64,000 nt of DNA from Chromatium okenii (GCF_002958735.1 NZ_PPGH01000035.1:81001-145000), one strand, 5' to 3'. Counted from the first letter of the stretch, positions 1-9,705 are shown. The notes: generated by a model from the sequence alone, not told the origin. A program made the numbers and translations.

Positions 1-152
1 AGGATCATGGACGTTGCGCAATGCGGCGATGATGGGTTCGCGCAATTCTCGGCGACCATTTGCTCTACTGCCACATCCCGATCCACTACCGCCGGTTCGC
101 CCAGCGCCTCGTCGTGGCTGCCGAAACCGGCAAAGCGAGCGAGTCTGTTCAT
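1..152 (-). CDS. sufT: SufT-like DUF59 (MIP18 family) protein, 5' end only, frameshifted
   Basis: This is the first part of a gene that runs off the window start. It opens with ATG at 150-152 behind a good Shine-Dalgarno (GAGG), in which the sufD stop codon is embedded, so it is probably translationally coupled to sufD. The N-terminus begins MNRLARFAGFGSHDEAL. After about 35 codons one base seems to be missing, and the next frame reads ELREPIIAALRNVHDP, the typical opening of the DUF59/MIP18 domain, whose members assist Fe-S cluster maturation. The assignment rests on that motif and on the suf operon context. A desulfurase SufS is not supported, since its N-terminal motif is absent. Confidence 0.5.
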   Translation of the reverse strand, partial: MNRLARFAGFGSHDEALGEPAVVDRDVAVEQMVAENCANPSSPHCATSMI

Positions 153-163
153 AAAAACCTCAA

Positions 164-1488
164 TCAATTCAGTGGCGCGGATTCCAGCCGCTGACCAACT
201 TGCTCCGTAACATAATCGCGGAGCACCTCTTCATGCAGCCGGTGGATAATTTCGCCAGCAAATCCTAAACACAGCATTCGCCGCGCTAACGGTGCTGAAA
301 TTCCACGCGAACGCAGATAAAACAACTTTTCCGGTCGAGCTGCCCAACTGTGTTCCGTGACTGCATTTCACATCATCAGCGTTAATTTCAAGCTGCGGTT
401 TGGTATCAACTTCAGCACCTTCCGATAACATTAAGTTATTATTCGACATCGCTGCGTCGGATTTTTGCGCATCTTTAGCAACCAATACGCGTCCATCAAA
501 TACTGCTCGTCCTTTGCCATATAAAATACCCTTGAAATTTTCGCGGCTATTACAATTCGGAATGGCGTGTGTCACATCTAAATGATAATCCATCAATTGC
601 CCGTCGCCAGCGAGATATAATCCTTGCAAATCGCATTCAGCATGTTCGCCTATAAATTGCGTCACCAATTCAGTACGCGACCAGCGTGCGCCGAGACCGA
701 TATTGACACCCAAATAACGGCTATTGGCATTGATTAAGCGATAACCCAGTAAGATGAAATGCCTTTGCGCTTTCCATTTGCAACCGTTCATGGCGAAATA
801 CTGCATCGCGTCCCAGCGCAATTTCTATCACTGCGTTAGTGCAATAACCGCATCATCGAGACCGATATAACGTCAATTACTTGCCTGCGCTCCATCACCG
901 AGCACAATTAAATGACGCGGTTGTGCTACTTGCGGCTGATTCATGCCAGTAGAAATATGAATCAACTCAATCGGTTGCTCTAATACCGCAGCGCGATCAA
1001 ACAACACCACACCATCATTAAAGCCAGCGGTATTGAGCGCAATAAAAGGCGAATGAATTGCGCTTTGATTAGCCGCGAGCGCACTGCGTCGGGATCATTC
1101 TCTAGCAGGGCGCACAAACTGCCGATATGCACACCCGTTGGCAAATCACCGAGCGCCGACAATTCGGGCACATAACGACCGTTAATCAATACCACGCGAC
1201 GACTGACAAGCTCTGGAATAAAAATCTTATCTAAATCATCACTTCGAGTGCGGGAATTACTGCTTTAGCTGGAGTGAAATCTTGTTCTAAAAGACTTTTT
1301 AAATTGGTATAACGCCATGCTTCTGCTTTATTCGTTGGTAATTCTAGCCCAATACATTGCTCGCGGGCAGCGCTGCGCTGCGCTTCAAGCCAGTCTAATT
1401 TAGCACTGTCGCGGGTATTCGGCGCAGTAGCTAGCCAATGTGAAAAACCGTTGAAATCATGCTGGTCATGCTGCTTGACCCTCGGCAT
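164..1488 (-). pseudogene. sufD: SufD, Fe-S scaffold complex subunit, broken by several frameshifts
   Basis: SufD pairs with SufB and SufC in the SufBC2D scaffold that builds Fe-S clusters. Recognisable segments lie in different frames: an N-terminal part (about 1231-1488, with the WRYTNLKSLLEQDF motif), a middle part (980-1195, VLINGRYVPELSALGDLPTG), and a C-terminal core (about 231-821) containing VDTKPQLEINADDVKCSHG. The last 25 or so residues, ending LESAPLN, are in another frame again and stop at 164-166. At least four one-base slips separate these blocks, yet amino acid conservation is retained between them, which favours sequence error or very recent inactivation. The 5' end overlaps the end of sufC. 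The start is uncertain; ATG at 1488 or 1500 are the candidates. Confidence 0.75.
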
Positions 1489-2233
1489 CAATCCAGCCAT
1501 AACCCTTTTCTTCCAATTCAAGCGCCAATTCTTTACCACCGGAGCGAATAATTCGTCCCTTGGCTAATACATGCACATAATCTGGTTGAATATAATCGAG
1601 TAAGCGTTGGTAATGCGTGACCACAATCATTGAGCGTTCTGGACTGCGCAAGGCATTCACTCCATCAGCGACCACCCGCAGCGCATCAATATCTAAACCC
1701 GAATCAGTTTCATCCAAAATTGCCAATTTCGGCTCTAATAACGCCATTTGAAAAATCTCATTGCGTTTCTTTTCACCACCAGAAAAACCGGCATTCACGG
1801 CGCGTTTTAACAACGAATCATCGAGATGCAAAATCTTCAGTTTTTCTTTAATTAAACGCAGAAAAGAAACGGCATCAAGTTCTGTCTCGCCGCGTGACTT
1901 ACGAATGCTATTGAGCGCCGCTTTTAGAAAATAGGTGTTATTCACACCCGGCAATTCAACTGGATATTGAAACGCGAGAAATAAGCCTAATTGCGCCCGT
2001 TGTTCGGGTTCTAATGCCAGCAAATTCTGACCTTCAAAAGTCGCAGTGCCTGCCGTCACCGTATAGCCTTCGCGCCCGGACAATACATGTGACAATGTAC
2101 TTTTGCCCGCTCCATTCGGTCCCATAATGGCGTGAATTTCACCTGGAGCGACCGCAAAATCCAGACCTTTTAGAATCTCTTTATCTCCAACATTAGCGTG
2201 GAGACCATTAACTGCTAACATGTTTTGCTCCAA
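1466..2233 (-). CDS. sufC: SufC, ABC-type ATPase of the SUF Fe-S assembly system
   Basis: Intact 255-residue cytoplasmic ATPase that energises the SufBCD scaffold. Walker A is GPNGAGKST near residues 39-47, the signature is FSGGEKKRNE near residue 150, and Walker B is LAILDETDSGLD, followed by the SufC-typical DALRVVADGVNALR and the H-loop IVVTHYQRLLDYI. Length and motif order match the family. It sits 49 bp downstream of sufB and overlaps the start of sufD, consistent with one transcript. The start ATG follows TTGGAGCAAAAC, so a GGAG Shine-Dalgarno is present. Confidence 0.96.
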   Translation of the reverse strand: MEQNMLAVNGLHANVGDKEILKGLDFAVAPGEIHAIMGPNGAGKSTLSHVLSGREGYTVTAGTATFEGQNLLALEPEQRAQLGLFLAFQYPVELPGVNNTYFLKAALNSIRKSRGETELDAVSFLRLIKEKLKILHLDDSLLKRAVNAGFSGGEKKRNEIFQMALLEPKLAILDETDSGLDIDALRVVADGVNALRSPERSMIVVTHYQRLLDYIQPDYVHVLAKGRIIRSGGKELALELEEKGYGWIDAEGQAA

Positions 2234-2282
2234 TTGAAAACGGGGCGACGGGCGAAAAAAGTTGTGTGGTTCAATACGGTAA

Positions 2283-3728
2283 TTAACCGACTGCGCCTTC
2301 TAAACTAATGCTCAGGAGCTTTTGCGCTTCTACCGCAAATTCCATCGGCAATTCATTAAAGACTTCTTTACAAAAGCCGTTGACGATCATTGATACTGCA
2401 TCCTCTTCGGTTAATCCCCGCGAGCGACAATAAAACAATTGATCGTCACTAATTTTAGATGTAGTTGCTTCGTGCTCCATATTTGCTGATGGGTGCTTGA
2501 CTTCAATGTAAGGCACAGTATTGGCGCTGCATCGATCACCAATTAACAACGAATCGCATTGGGTGTGATTACGCGCACCTTCAGCGCGTTGACCAATGCG
2601 GACTAAACCGCGATAGGTTTGCTGTCCTTCGCCAGCGGAAATGCCTTTAGAAACAATGGTAGAGCTGGTGTTTTTGCCGATATGAATCATTTTCGTTCCA
2701 GTATCTGCTTGCTGGCGTCCTTTGCTCACTGCTACCGAATAGAATTCACCAATAGAACCCTCACCGCGCAATAAACAACTGGGATATTTCCAAGTAATTG
2801 CTGAACCAGTTTCCACCTGTGTCCATGAAATCTTGGCGCGATCACCTCGGCAGTCGCTGCGTTTAGTGACGAAGTTATAAATACCACCTTTACCTTGCGC
2901 ATCACCGGGATACCAGTTTTGCACAGTAGAGTATTTAATTTCTGCATCAGTCATCACAATCAATTCAACGACGGCAGCGTGCAATTGATTTTCATCGCGT
3001 TGCGGCGCAGTGCATCCCTCCAAATATGAAACATAAGCGCCTTCTTCAGCAATAATTAAGGTGCGCTCAAATTGACCAGTATTGCGGGCATTGATGCGAA
3101 AATAGGTGCTTAATTCCATTGGGCAACGCACACCTTTTGGCACATAAACAAAGGTGCCGTCACTGAATACAGCGGCATTCAAACAGGCATAATAGTTATC
3201 CGTATGCGGCACAACAGAACCGAGATATTGTTTAACCAGATCGGGATAATCGTGCACTGCTTCGGAAATGGAGCAGAAAATAACGCCAGCTTCTGCTAAT
3301 GATTTACGAAATGTAGTTGCAACCGAAACGCTATCAAAAACTGCATCAACCGCAATTCCTGCCAGCACCTTTTGTTCTTCTAATGGAATGCCGAGTTTTT
3401 GATAGGTTTCCAATAAAATTGGATCAATCTCATCTAAACTTTTAGGCGCATCTTCGGGGCGTTTAGGTGCAGAAAAATATGAAATTGATTGAAAATCAAT
3501 TTTGGGATAATGAACCGCTGCCCATTGCGGTTCGGTCATCGTTAGCCAATGCCGATACGCTTTCAGCCGCCATTCGGTCATAAACGTAGGTTCACCTTTG
3601 CGTGCGGAAATGGCTCGCACCACGTCTTCATCCAATCCGGGTGGAAAGGTATCGGAGGCAATTTCAGTGGTAAATCCATGTTCATATTCGGATTTAACGA
3701 TGTCATCGACGGCTGGGGTTGCGGTCAT
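2283..3728 (-). CDS. sufB: SufB, Fe-S cluster assembly scaffold protein
   Basis: Intact SufB of 481 residues when started at ATG 3728 ([19 protein letters not shown]). The longer in-frame start at 3800 adds 24 residues not typical of the family and would lie close to the promoter. Conserved SufB blocks include [15 protein letters not shown] residues near 55, the [18 protein letters not shown] region, and the C-terminal block with [21 protein letters not shown] that supplies the cluster-assembly residues. It is the first gene of the suf operon, with sufC and sufD following. No iscR or sufR regulator gene lies directly upstream, so how the operon is controlled is not visible here. Confidence 0.96.
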   Translation of the reverse strand: MTATPAVDDIVKSEYEHGFTTEIASDTFPPGLDEDVVRAISARKGEPTFMTEWRLKAYRHWLTMTEPQWAAVHYPKIDFQSISYFSAPKRPEDAPKSLDEIDPILLETYQKLGIPLEEQKVLAGIAVDAVFDSVSVATTFRKSLAEAGVIFCSISEAVHDYPDLVKQYLGSVVPHTDNYYACLNAAVFSDGTFVYVPKGVRCPMELSTYFRINARNTGQFERTLIIAEEGAYVSYLEGCTAPQRDENQLHAAVVELIVMTDAEIKYSTVQNWYPGDAQGKGGIYNFVTKRSDCRGDRAKISWTQVETGSAITWKYPSCLLRGEGSIGEFYSVAVSKGRQQADTGTKMIHIGKNTSSTIVSKGISAGEGQQTYRGLVRIGQRAEGARNHTQCDSLLIGDRCSANTVPYIEVKHPSANMEHEATTSKISDDQLFYCRSRGLTEEDAVSMIVNGFCKEVFNELPMEFAVEAQKLLSISLEGAVG

Positions 3729-3835
3729 CGGATTATTTAGCTCCGCTTTCTTGAGTGTATTGCTTGGTTTTAAATATACGCCCACAGTCGCTTGAATCAA
3801 GATTGAGTCTTACGCTGGGAGCATATTAGCAACGG

Positions 3836-3864
3836 ATTATATTCTGGTCGTGAAGATGGTTCAA
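3836..3864 (-). promoter_or_regulatory. Predicted sigma70 promoter of the suf operon
   Basis: On the minus strand TTGAAC is followed by exactly 17 bases and then a perfect TATAAT. It lies about 110 bp upstream of the sufB ATG and downstream of the terminator at 3926-3965, so it fits as the start of suf transcription. Confidence 0.65.
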
Positions 3865-3925
3865 AACTTTGCTTGTGTGTTTTCGCACAAAAGCGGTGTT
3901 AACTTTTGAAAAGCAAAGATCGCGC

Positions 3926-3965
3926 CAAAAAAACGCCGCTGTTTCCATAAACAGAAACAGCGGCG
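3926..3965 (-). terminator. Rho-independent terminator of the small lysine-rich gene
   Basis: A perfect 12-bp GC-rich stem (3934-3945 pairing with 3954-3965, 8-base loop) is followed on the minus strand by seven T residues. It lies 60 bp beyond the stop of the 33-residue gene at 4026-4127 and insulates it from the suf promoter. Confidence 0.85.
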
Positions 3966-4025
3966 CGATGATAACAATTAAAGCGAAGCGAAAATTAAAA
4001 GCAAACGGCTGATGAAATGTCAATG

Positions 4026-4127
4026 CTACTGATTGGCTTTCTTCGCCTTCTTTTCAGCCTTCTTTTCTTTCATCGTTTTTGTCGGCGCTTTCTTCGTTTC
4101 TTTCTTTTTATCTTCACCCTTGCTCAT
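4026..4127 (-). CDS. Very small lysine-rich basic protein, 33 residues
   Basis: A 33-codon reading frame starts MSKGEDKKKETKKA and ends KKAKKANQ. Roughly half of its residues are lysine, with no hydrophobic core, so it is probably disordered and nucleic-acid or ribosome associated; that is inference only. Support for it being a real gene comes from its flanks: a strong Shine-Dalgarno (AAGGAG) nine bases before ATG and a textbook intrinsic terminator just downstream. It has no recognisable domain. It forms its own transcription unit upstream of, and co-directional with, the suf operon. Confidence 0.65.
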   Translation of the reverse strand: MSKGEDKKKETKKAPTKTMKEKKAEKKAKKANQ

Positions 4128-4277
4128 CGGAAATGCTCCTTGTGAATGCGCCGCAGCGCGGAATTGAATTACCAATGCCCGACACGATTTAACACGCTAT
4201 TTCAGTAGCGTCAAGAGCACAAGTGCTCGTCAACCTGTGATAGAGTTTAGACGCATTTTTAATGGAGAATTTCAGCA

Positions 4278-4772
4278 ATGTCTCGCTTATCTTTCACCAC
4301 GCGCTTCGGCATCTTTCTACTCGCCACCACGTTACTGACCAGCTTAACCGGTTGCCAAGTGCCGTTTCTCAAACCAGAACAACTGCCCGCGTTTGTCAGT
4401 AAATTGCCATTTATCACCAAACCAGCGCCAACACCTACAACGCTTGATACAACCTGTGCTGCCCGTTGCGACGCCATGCGTCCCCACTGCGAACAGCGCC
4501 AGCATCTGCGCGAAACCGAATGCAAACAACATTTTAAGTCCACCAGCGCCGATCATACCGCCTGCGTTACCGATCATCGCGGGCATTGCTTACAACCGGT
4601 AGCCTGTTTGGGTGCTGATCTCAGTCTTTGCAATACGCAGCATCAAGAATGTCTCAATGCCTGCCGTCACTCAACTCCAGCGCCAGCGAATAGCGTATTA
4701 CCAGTGCGTGAAGCGCCCACTGCGCCCGAACCCGCATCATCACCCATGCAGCAAGCAACTGCGGCGCATTAA
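4278..4772 (+). CDS. Cysteine-rich putative lipoprotein
   Basis: Predicted 164-residue envelope protein. The N-terminus MSRLSFTTRFGIFLLATTLL is a basic-then-hydrophobic signal, and LTSLTGC gives a lipobox with Cys at about residue 26. The mature part has about ten more cysteines between residues 55 and 135 in pairs such as CAARC and CLNAC, suggesting disulphides or metal binding, then a Pro/Ala/Thr-rich tail. I recognise no named family. A perfect palindrome GAGCAC-AA-GTGCTC lies upstream at 4215-4228 and could be an operator. The gene converges on, and overlaps by four bases, the hydrolase gene on the other strand. Confidence 0.7.
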   Translation: MSRLSFTTRFGIFLLATTLLTSLTGCQVPFLKPEQLPAFVSKLPFITKPAPTPTTLDTTCAARCDAMRPHCEQRQHLRETECKQHFKSTSADHTACVTDHRGHCLQPVACLGADLSLCNTQHQECLNACRHSTPAPANSVLPVREAPTAPEPASSPMQQATAAH

Positions 4773-5935
4773 GTGGTAAATACACACAGCGGCACCATCA
4801 ATTCTGCGGCGCTTAAACCGCCGTGGACACCAATTTGTACGTAGGGTTTTTCGCTCGGCAGTCGGTCATAAATGACCCGCTGCCCACGCGGCAGTAGACA
4901 ATAATCACCAATGCGTTCCATGAAATGCGGGTGCGGTGTGCCAAAACCAAACAATCCGTTTTCCACCAGTTGCCAACTCGGAATCATTTCGACCTGCTCG
5001 CCCAGCACTTGCTGACAATACTGCTCAAATGCGCGTTCTTTTCCCGCTCGAACATAACAAAACGCTGCGCGTGGTTCGCCGCACAACGGTAGCAGTAAAC
5101 ATTCAGCAAGTTCAGGATGATCGGCCAACTCAATCCGCTCGGCAGGTGAAGTATCCAGTTGACCATGATCGGCGCAGACCAATAACAGCGTATCCGTGCC
5201 CGCTGCCGCAGCGAGAAAATTGGCAATTGCGCGTTCAATTTGCGCGAGATGTGCCACCGCCGCAGCACTATTCATGCCCTGCGCATGACCAATGCTGTCG
5301 AGCGCAGGCCAATATAAACAGAGAAACCGCTGCGTTCGCCGCAACTGCGGGCGATGCAATACTTGCAGCGTCTGTTGAAAAAGATCGGTGAGTCCGTCAT
5401 ACGCGATGACTTCAGCGCGTCCGGCATGAGCCAGACTGAAATCGGAGCGGGCGATATGTTGCGGCGAAATCATCACGCTGGGCGTGTTGATGCGATCAAA
5501 AATCGGTGTATGTCCAAATAATTGGACTGGATCAACGCCCGCCTGCCGATAAGAAATTCCGCCGTAACGTGGTTTGCCGGTCAATATCGTCATCACGCAG
5601 CCCAGTTCGCGCAGATAGGTAAACCAACCCGTGATGCCATGTTGCAGCGGCGCAGCGCCAGTGAGATAAGTCGTGATTGCCGAAGCAGTGGTTGACGGAA
5701 ATACTGAGGTGAGCGTGGTGCGTTGGGCACGATGCAACATGCCGTGTGGTGCGTGATGCGCCAGCCAATGTGCACCTAAACCATCAATTACCAGCAAAAT
5801 CAGGTTTTTGGCATGAGCAAGCGTATCAACAGGCACTGCGTTCAATGTCGGCACATCAGAATAACCACCTCGTGCATGAATAATGCTGTGCATGAGATTA
5901 ACGATGCTGCCGCCGTGATAATCAGGAATGTTCAT
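4769..5935 (-). CDS. Alkaline phosphatase superfamily hydrolase (nucleotide pyrophosphatase/phosphodiesterase type)
   Basis: Intact 388-residue protein of the type I phosphodiesterase/nucleotide pyrophosphatase group. The metal and nucleophile layout is visible: LLVIDGLG near residue 50 (first metal Asp), SVFPSTTASAITTYLTG near residues 78-94 (nucleophile Thr), a mid-protein WPALDSIGHAQG (Asp and His), LLVCADHGQ (Asp-His) and IGVHGG near the C-terminus (His). There is no signal peptide, so it is likely cytoplasmic. The substrate cannot be read from the sequence. It is transcribed divergently from pilG, with about 200 bp between the starts. Confidence 0.85.
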   Translation of the reverse strand: MNIPDYHGGSIVNLMHSIIHARGGYSDVPTLNAVPVDTLAHAKNLILLVIDGLGAHWLAHHAPHGMLHRAQRTTLTSVFPSTTASAITTYLTGAAPLQHGITGWFTYLRELGCVMTILTGKPRYGGISYRQAGVDPVQLFGHTPIFDRINTPSVMISPQHIARSDFSLAHAGRAEVIAYDGLTDLFQQTLQVLHRPQLRRTQRFLCLYWPALDSIGHAQGMNSAAAVAHLAQIERAIANFLAAAAGTDTLLLVCADHGQLDTSPAERIELADHPELAECLLLPLCGEPRAAFCYVRAGKERAFEQYCQQVLGEQVEMIPSWQLVENGLFGFGTPHPHFMERIGDYCLLPRGQRVIYDRLPSEKPYVQIGVHGGLSAAELMVPLCVFTT

Positions 5936-6133
5936 TTTATGCGCGAAGTCATTGATTGCATTAAAGCGCGGCAGTTCATTGCAGATACTGCGGCGCGGCG
6001 GCAGAGGAATAATTTAGCGAACATCGACGCTTCTCGGCGAGCGTGGTACAAATCTGCGTTATGTATCGCCGGTTGACCACCTGTTTGTGCATGGGCGCAG
6101 GTGAGACGGCACAGCTTTAAGTGGCGGTTTATC

Positions 6134-6544
6134 ATGGAGACGCTTGACTTGCGCGGGGTTAGAATTTTAGTCATCGACGACAGTAAAACCATTCGCCGCA
6201 CTGCGGAAAATCTGCTGCTGAAAGCTGGCTGCGAAGTCTGTGTGGCAGAAGACGGTTTTGAGGCACTTGGCAAAATTGTGACCTTTAAACCTGAATTAGT
6301 GTTTGTGGACATTATGATGCCGCGTTTGGATGGCTACCAAACCTGTGCCCTGATTAAAAGCAACCCGGCGCTGCGCCACACGCCAGTGGTGATGCTGTCC
6401 AGCAAAGATGGTTTATTTGATCGCGCTAAAGGACGGCTGGTCGGCGCACAGCATTATTTATCTAAACCCTTCACGGGCGAGGAATTATTGCAGGCGGTGC
6501 AAGGCAATCGTCTCACCGCTGCGCCAGACTCGTCACTGTCCTAA
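6134..6544 (+). CDS. pilG: PilG-type single-domain response regulator
   Basis: A CheY-like receiver of 136 residues, counted from the ATG at 6134 (METLDLRGVRILVIDDS); upstream in-frame starts add a tail not seen in the family. It has the acidic pair IDDS, the phospho-acceptor Asp in VFVDIMMPRLDGY, the switch Ser in VVMLSSKDG, and the Lys in YLSKPF. Family knowledge places PilG downstream of ChpA in controlling type IV pilus extension and twitching. It heads the pilG-H-I-J-chpA cluster. Confidence 0.9.
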   Translation: METLDLRGVRILVIDDSKTIRRTAENLLLKAGCEVCVAEDGFEALGKIVTFKPELVFVDIMMPRLDGYQTCALIKSNPALRHTPVVMLSSKDGLFDRAKGRLVGAQHYLSKPFTGEELLQAVQGNRLTAAPDSSLS

Positions 6545-6608
6545 GCAGCGTTCCACTTTTTGCTCAGGATGCTTCGGGATCATTCGTTGACAGGCTCGAA
6601 CACAACAC

Positions 6609-7034
6609 ATGAAACATTTATTTCAAAACGCGAACGTTTCCGATCAAGACGCAAATATCGCCAACGCATCAAAAACAGTGCTGATCGTTGATGACTCGCC
6701 AACGGAAACCCGCATCTTAGCGACGTTTCTCACTAAAGCTGGCTACCAAGTTGAAGTCGCCATGAACGGCGAAGAAGGTGTTGCGGCAGCGCGACGCCTG
6801 CATCCCAATCTCATCCTGATGGATGTCATCATGCCGATTCTCAACGGTTTTCAAGCCACGCGAATGCTGCGTAGTGATGCCAGCACCGCGGAGATTCCGA
6901 TCATCATGGTCACGACCAAAGACATGCAGACCGACCGCACTTGGGGCTTGCGTCAAGGCGCCAACGATTATCTAGTGAAGCCCGTTGATCGCCAATTGCT
7001 GTTAGAGCGGATTCGTCTGCTGCTGGGCGGTTGA
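6609..7034 (+). CDS. pilH: PilH-type single-domain response regulator
   Basis: Second CheY-like receiver of the cluster, 141 residues. Motifs are VLIVDDSPTETR, the phospho-acceptor in LILMDVIMPILNGFQ, the threonine in IIMVTTKD, and the Lys in DYLVKPVD. A short N-terminal extension of about 20 residues precedes the domain. In characterised pil-chp systems PilH acts with PilG, partly as a phosphate sink. It lies 64 bp after pilG and its stop nearly abuts the pilI start. Confidence 0.9.
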   Translation: MKHLFQNANVSDQDANIANASKTVLIVDDSPTETRILATFLTKAGYQVEVAMNGEEGVAAARRLHPNLILMDVIMPILNGFQATRMLRSDASTAEIPIIMVTTKDMQTDRTWGLRQGANDYLVKPVDRQLLLERIRLLLGG

Positions 7035-7039
7035 TCACC

Positions 7040-7639
7040 ATGGCTCGCAGTGATCGCATTCGCACCGATCTCCATGTATTGATTCGTAATCTTGATGAGC
7101 GTTGTCGCACCAGCATTGCCGCTGCGCCCGATCCCAGCAAACCGCCAACACAATGGACTGCCGTCCTATTTTTGGTGCGAACGCAACACTTTTTAACACC
7201 TCTCGAGCAGGTTTCTGAGGTGTTAGAAATGCCGCGTGACATCACCCGCGTTCCCGGAACCAAACCTTGGCTCGTCGGCGTTGCGAATAATCGCGGCGTC
7301 TTACTGCCGATTTTTCATCTCGCCACCTTCATGGAACAAACGCGGCAACAACCGTCGTCTCCTCATACAGAATTCAATCACGAGCGCCGCCGCGAAGGGC
7401 GCAGCCGCGAGCGCGTTTTAGTGATTCGGCAAGATGAATTGCCCTGCGGTCTCATTGTTTCTGAAGCAATTGGAATGCGGTCAATTCAATTTAATACCCG
7501 CACAACCGTCGTACCAGATGGTTTTGGGGCGTGCCAACCTTATATTGACGCGTCATTTCTATTCGATGGCGCACCAGTGCCAGTGATTCGGCTGGCGCGG
7601 TTAATTACTGATCCGCTATTTCAAGCGGCAAACGGATAA
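7040..7639 (+). CDS. pilI: PilI, CheW-like adaptor of the twitching chemosensory system
   Basis: A CheW-domain protein of 199 residues that should couple the receptor PilJ to the kinase ChpA. The CheW fold is visible from FLVRTQHFLTPLEQVSEVLE (near residues 45-65), through TKPWLVGVANNRGVLLPIFHL, to the C-terminal VIRLARLITDP. A low-conservation arginine-rich loop (HERRREGRSRERV) sits in the middle, as is usual for PilI. I chose ATG 7040; a TTG nine bases earlier overlaps the pilH stop. Confidence 0.88.
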   Translation: MARSDRIRTDLHVLIRNLDERCRTSIAAAPDPSKPPTQWTAVLFLVRTQHFLTPLEQVSEVLEMPRDITRVPGTKPWLVGVANNRGVLLPIFHLATFMEQTRQQPSSPHTEFNHERRREGRSRERVLVIRQDELPCGLIVSEAIGMRSIQFNTRTTVVPDGFGACQPYIDASFLFDGAPVPVIRLARLITDPLFQAANG

Positions 7640-7689
7640 TGGTTTAAATTGGAAACTCTAATCAGGATGGTTTCTCGTGGAGAGTGCGA

Positions 7690-9705
7690 ATGATGATGCG
7701 AAAGATGACAGCAAGCGGTTTCCTTAAAAGTTCTCAATGGACGGCAATTGCGTTATTGCTGACAGGATTACTGTTTGCAGCGTTGGCGCTGTGGAGCTAT
7801 TTACAACTGAGCGCCAATGACGCGATTCACACACATCGCTCGCTTGATGCCGCAATGCGGCGAGCGCAAGTACAATATCTCATTAAAATAACGCGAGAAG
7901 CTGGACATGGAGAGCGCAGTGCTTTAGAACAACTGCGCAGTAAATACGACCAATTTGAGAACGGTTTTGCCGATTTAGTAAGCGACACCTCAAGCGATAA
8001 TCTTTCATTAACTCAACATGCAACCCAAGCGCGAACTACTTGGAAACGTATTGATACCAAAGTTGAATACATTTTGAATGCGCGTACTGCGTTACTTGAA
8101 ATGCAACAGCAACAGATGACGCTTGAAAGCCTATTATCTAATTTGCAAAACAGTCTCAAACCAGTTGCTGCTCGCAATGTTGCTGAAGGGTTTAGTCCGA
8201 ATTTAGCACTGCAACTTGGATTGCAATCAGCGCGATTGGAACGTCTCCGCGCTGTGCAATGGCGATTAACGAATGGTGGCGCAGAAACCGAGCAGGCAAT
8301 TAAGGATTTCACCACGAATCGTGATGAATTGATTGCGACATTTGATAACCTGACCGAATACGTTAAAACCCGTAATGATGCGAACTTGCGCAGCGTAATA
8401 GAAGAAACGACGCGTTTAACTGCGACCTTGCGCACCGTGAGTGATGATTTATTGCAATTAGTGCAAACGCTGCAACCTGTGATTGAACAGTTCAACACAC
8501 TTGATGCTGACGCTTTGCAATTAGATAGTGCATTAGATGCGCTAGTCACCGATTATCGAAATACTGGGCAATTCGTGCGCTTGGTGGGAATTACGCTCGG
8601 TTCCAGTGCCGTATTGCTGTTTGCAGCATTTGCACTATTAAGCCTTACGCTATTGATTTTGTTTATTTTACATGCAGCGCGTAAGCGTGAAGAGCAATCG
8701 CGGGCGCAGGCAGCACGCGATGAAGGGGCAATTTTGCGGCTATTGGATGAAATGGGCGATTTGGCGAATGGCGATTTGACAGTTGAAGCGACCGTGACCG
8801 AGGAAAAAACCGGCGCAATTGCTGATGCAATCAATTATGCGATTGAGGCGCTGCGCAGCTTGGTCACGACGATCAATGACACCGCCAGCCGGGTGTCTAA
8901 ATCGGCGCAGGACAGCCGCACCATTTCCCAGCGGTTGGCGGCAGCCAGCAGCACTCAGGCGCTGCAAATTACGCAAGCCTCGGCCGCAGTACAGTCGCTG
9001 ACCATTCAGATCGACGAAGTAGCACGGAATGCTGGGGAATCCGCTGAAGTAGCGTCGCGCTCGGTGGAAGTTGCCGGACGTGGAGCGCAAACGGTGCGCG
9101 ATACCATTACTGGCATGGACGCGATCCGCGAGCAAATTCAGGAAACTGCCAAGCGCATCAAACGGTTGGGCGATAGTTCGCAGGAAATCGGCAAGAGCGT
9201 CGAGCTGATCGACGACATCGCCGATCAAACCAACATTTTGGCGCTTAACGCCGCGATGCAGGCAGCGATGGCGGGTGATGCCGGACGCGGATTTGCCGTC
9301 GTCGCCGATGAAGTGCAGCGGCTGGCGGAAGATTCGCGCAATGCCACCAAACAAATTGAGGTGCTGGTGCGCACCATTCAGGCCGACACCAACGAGGCAG
9401 TCAGTTCGATGGAAGACAGCATCGCTGGCGTGGTGGAAGGCGCAAATCTGGCGGAAAACGCCGGTGAAGCACTGCGCGAAATTGAGAATGTATCCGCGTA
9501 TATCGCTGATTTAACCAAAAGAATTGCCGATTCTGCCCAGCGCCAATCGCGCCAATCCGCAGAAATTAACGACACCGTGCAGGCGATTCGCGCCATCACC
9601 GAAGAAAATACTGAAGGCACTCGCCGCGCCGCTGAGGCAGTAGACGAATTGGCCAATCTGTCGAGTGAATTGCAACGCTCAGTGGCTGGATTCCGGCTGC
9701 CTTGA
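7690..9705 (+). CDS. pilJ: PilJ, methyl-accepting chemoreceptor for twitching motility
   Basis: Intact transmembrane chemoreceptor of about 671 residues. A first membrane helix near residues 17-37 (IALLLTGLLFAALALW) is followed by a periplasmic all-helical domain, a second membrane helix near residues 300-330 (SSAVLLFAAFALLSLTLLIL), a HAMP-like segment (GDLANGDLTVEATV) and the cytoplasmic signalling hairpin. The hairpin tip reads [26 protein letters not shown], where Q and M replace the more usual IE residues, a feature known in PilJ proteins. GTG at 7684 is an alternative start. Neither pilK (CheR-like) nor chpB (CheB-like) follows it. Confidence 0.93.
   Translation: MMMRKMTASGFLKSSQWTAIALLLTGLLFAALALWSYLQLSANDAIHTHRSLDAAMRRAQVQYLIKITREAGHGERSALEQLRSKYDQFENGFADLVSDTSSDNLSLTQHATQARTTWKRIDTKVEYILNARTALLEMQQQQMTLESLLSNLQNSLKPVAARNVAEGFSPNLALQLGLQSARLERLRAVQWRLTNGGAETEQAIKDFTTNRDELIATFDNLTEYVKTRNDANLRSVIEETTRLTATLRTVSDDLLQLVQTLQPVIEQFNTLDADALQLDSALDALVTDYRNTGQFVRLVGITLGSSAVLLFAAFALLSLTLLILFILHAARKREEQSRAQAARDEGAILRLLDEMGDLANGDLTVEATVTEEKTGAIADAINYAIEALRSLVTTINDTASRVSKSAQDSRTISQRLAAASSTQALQITQASAAVQSLTIQIDEVARNAGESAEVASRSVEVAGRGAQTVRDTITGMDAIREQIQETAKRIKRLGDSSQEIGKSVELIDDIADQTNILALNAAMQAAMAGDAGRGFAVVADEVQRLAEDSRNATKQIEVLVRTIQADTNEAVSSMEDSIAGVVEGANLAENAGEALREIENVSAYIADLTKRIADSAQRQSRQSAEINDTVQAIRAITEENTEGTRRAAEAVDELANLSSELQRSVAGFRLP

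Noticed and set aside
3826..4023. 65-codon minus-strand frame with a hydrophobic stretch
   Set aside because: It spans the terminator of the lysine-rich gene and the suf promoter, and has no ribosome binding site.
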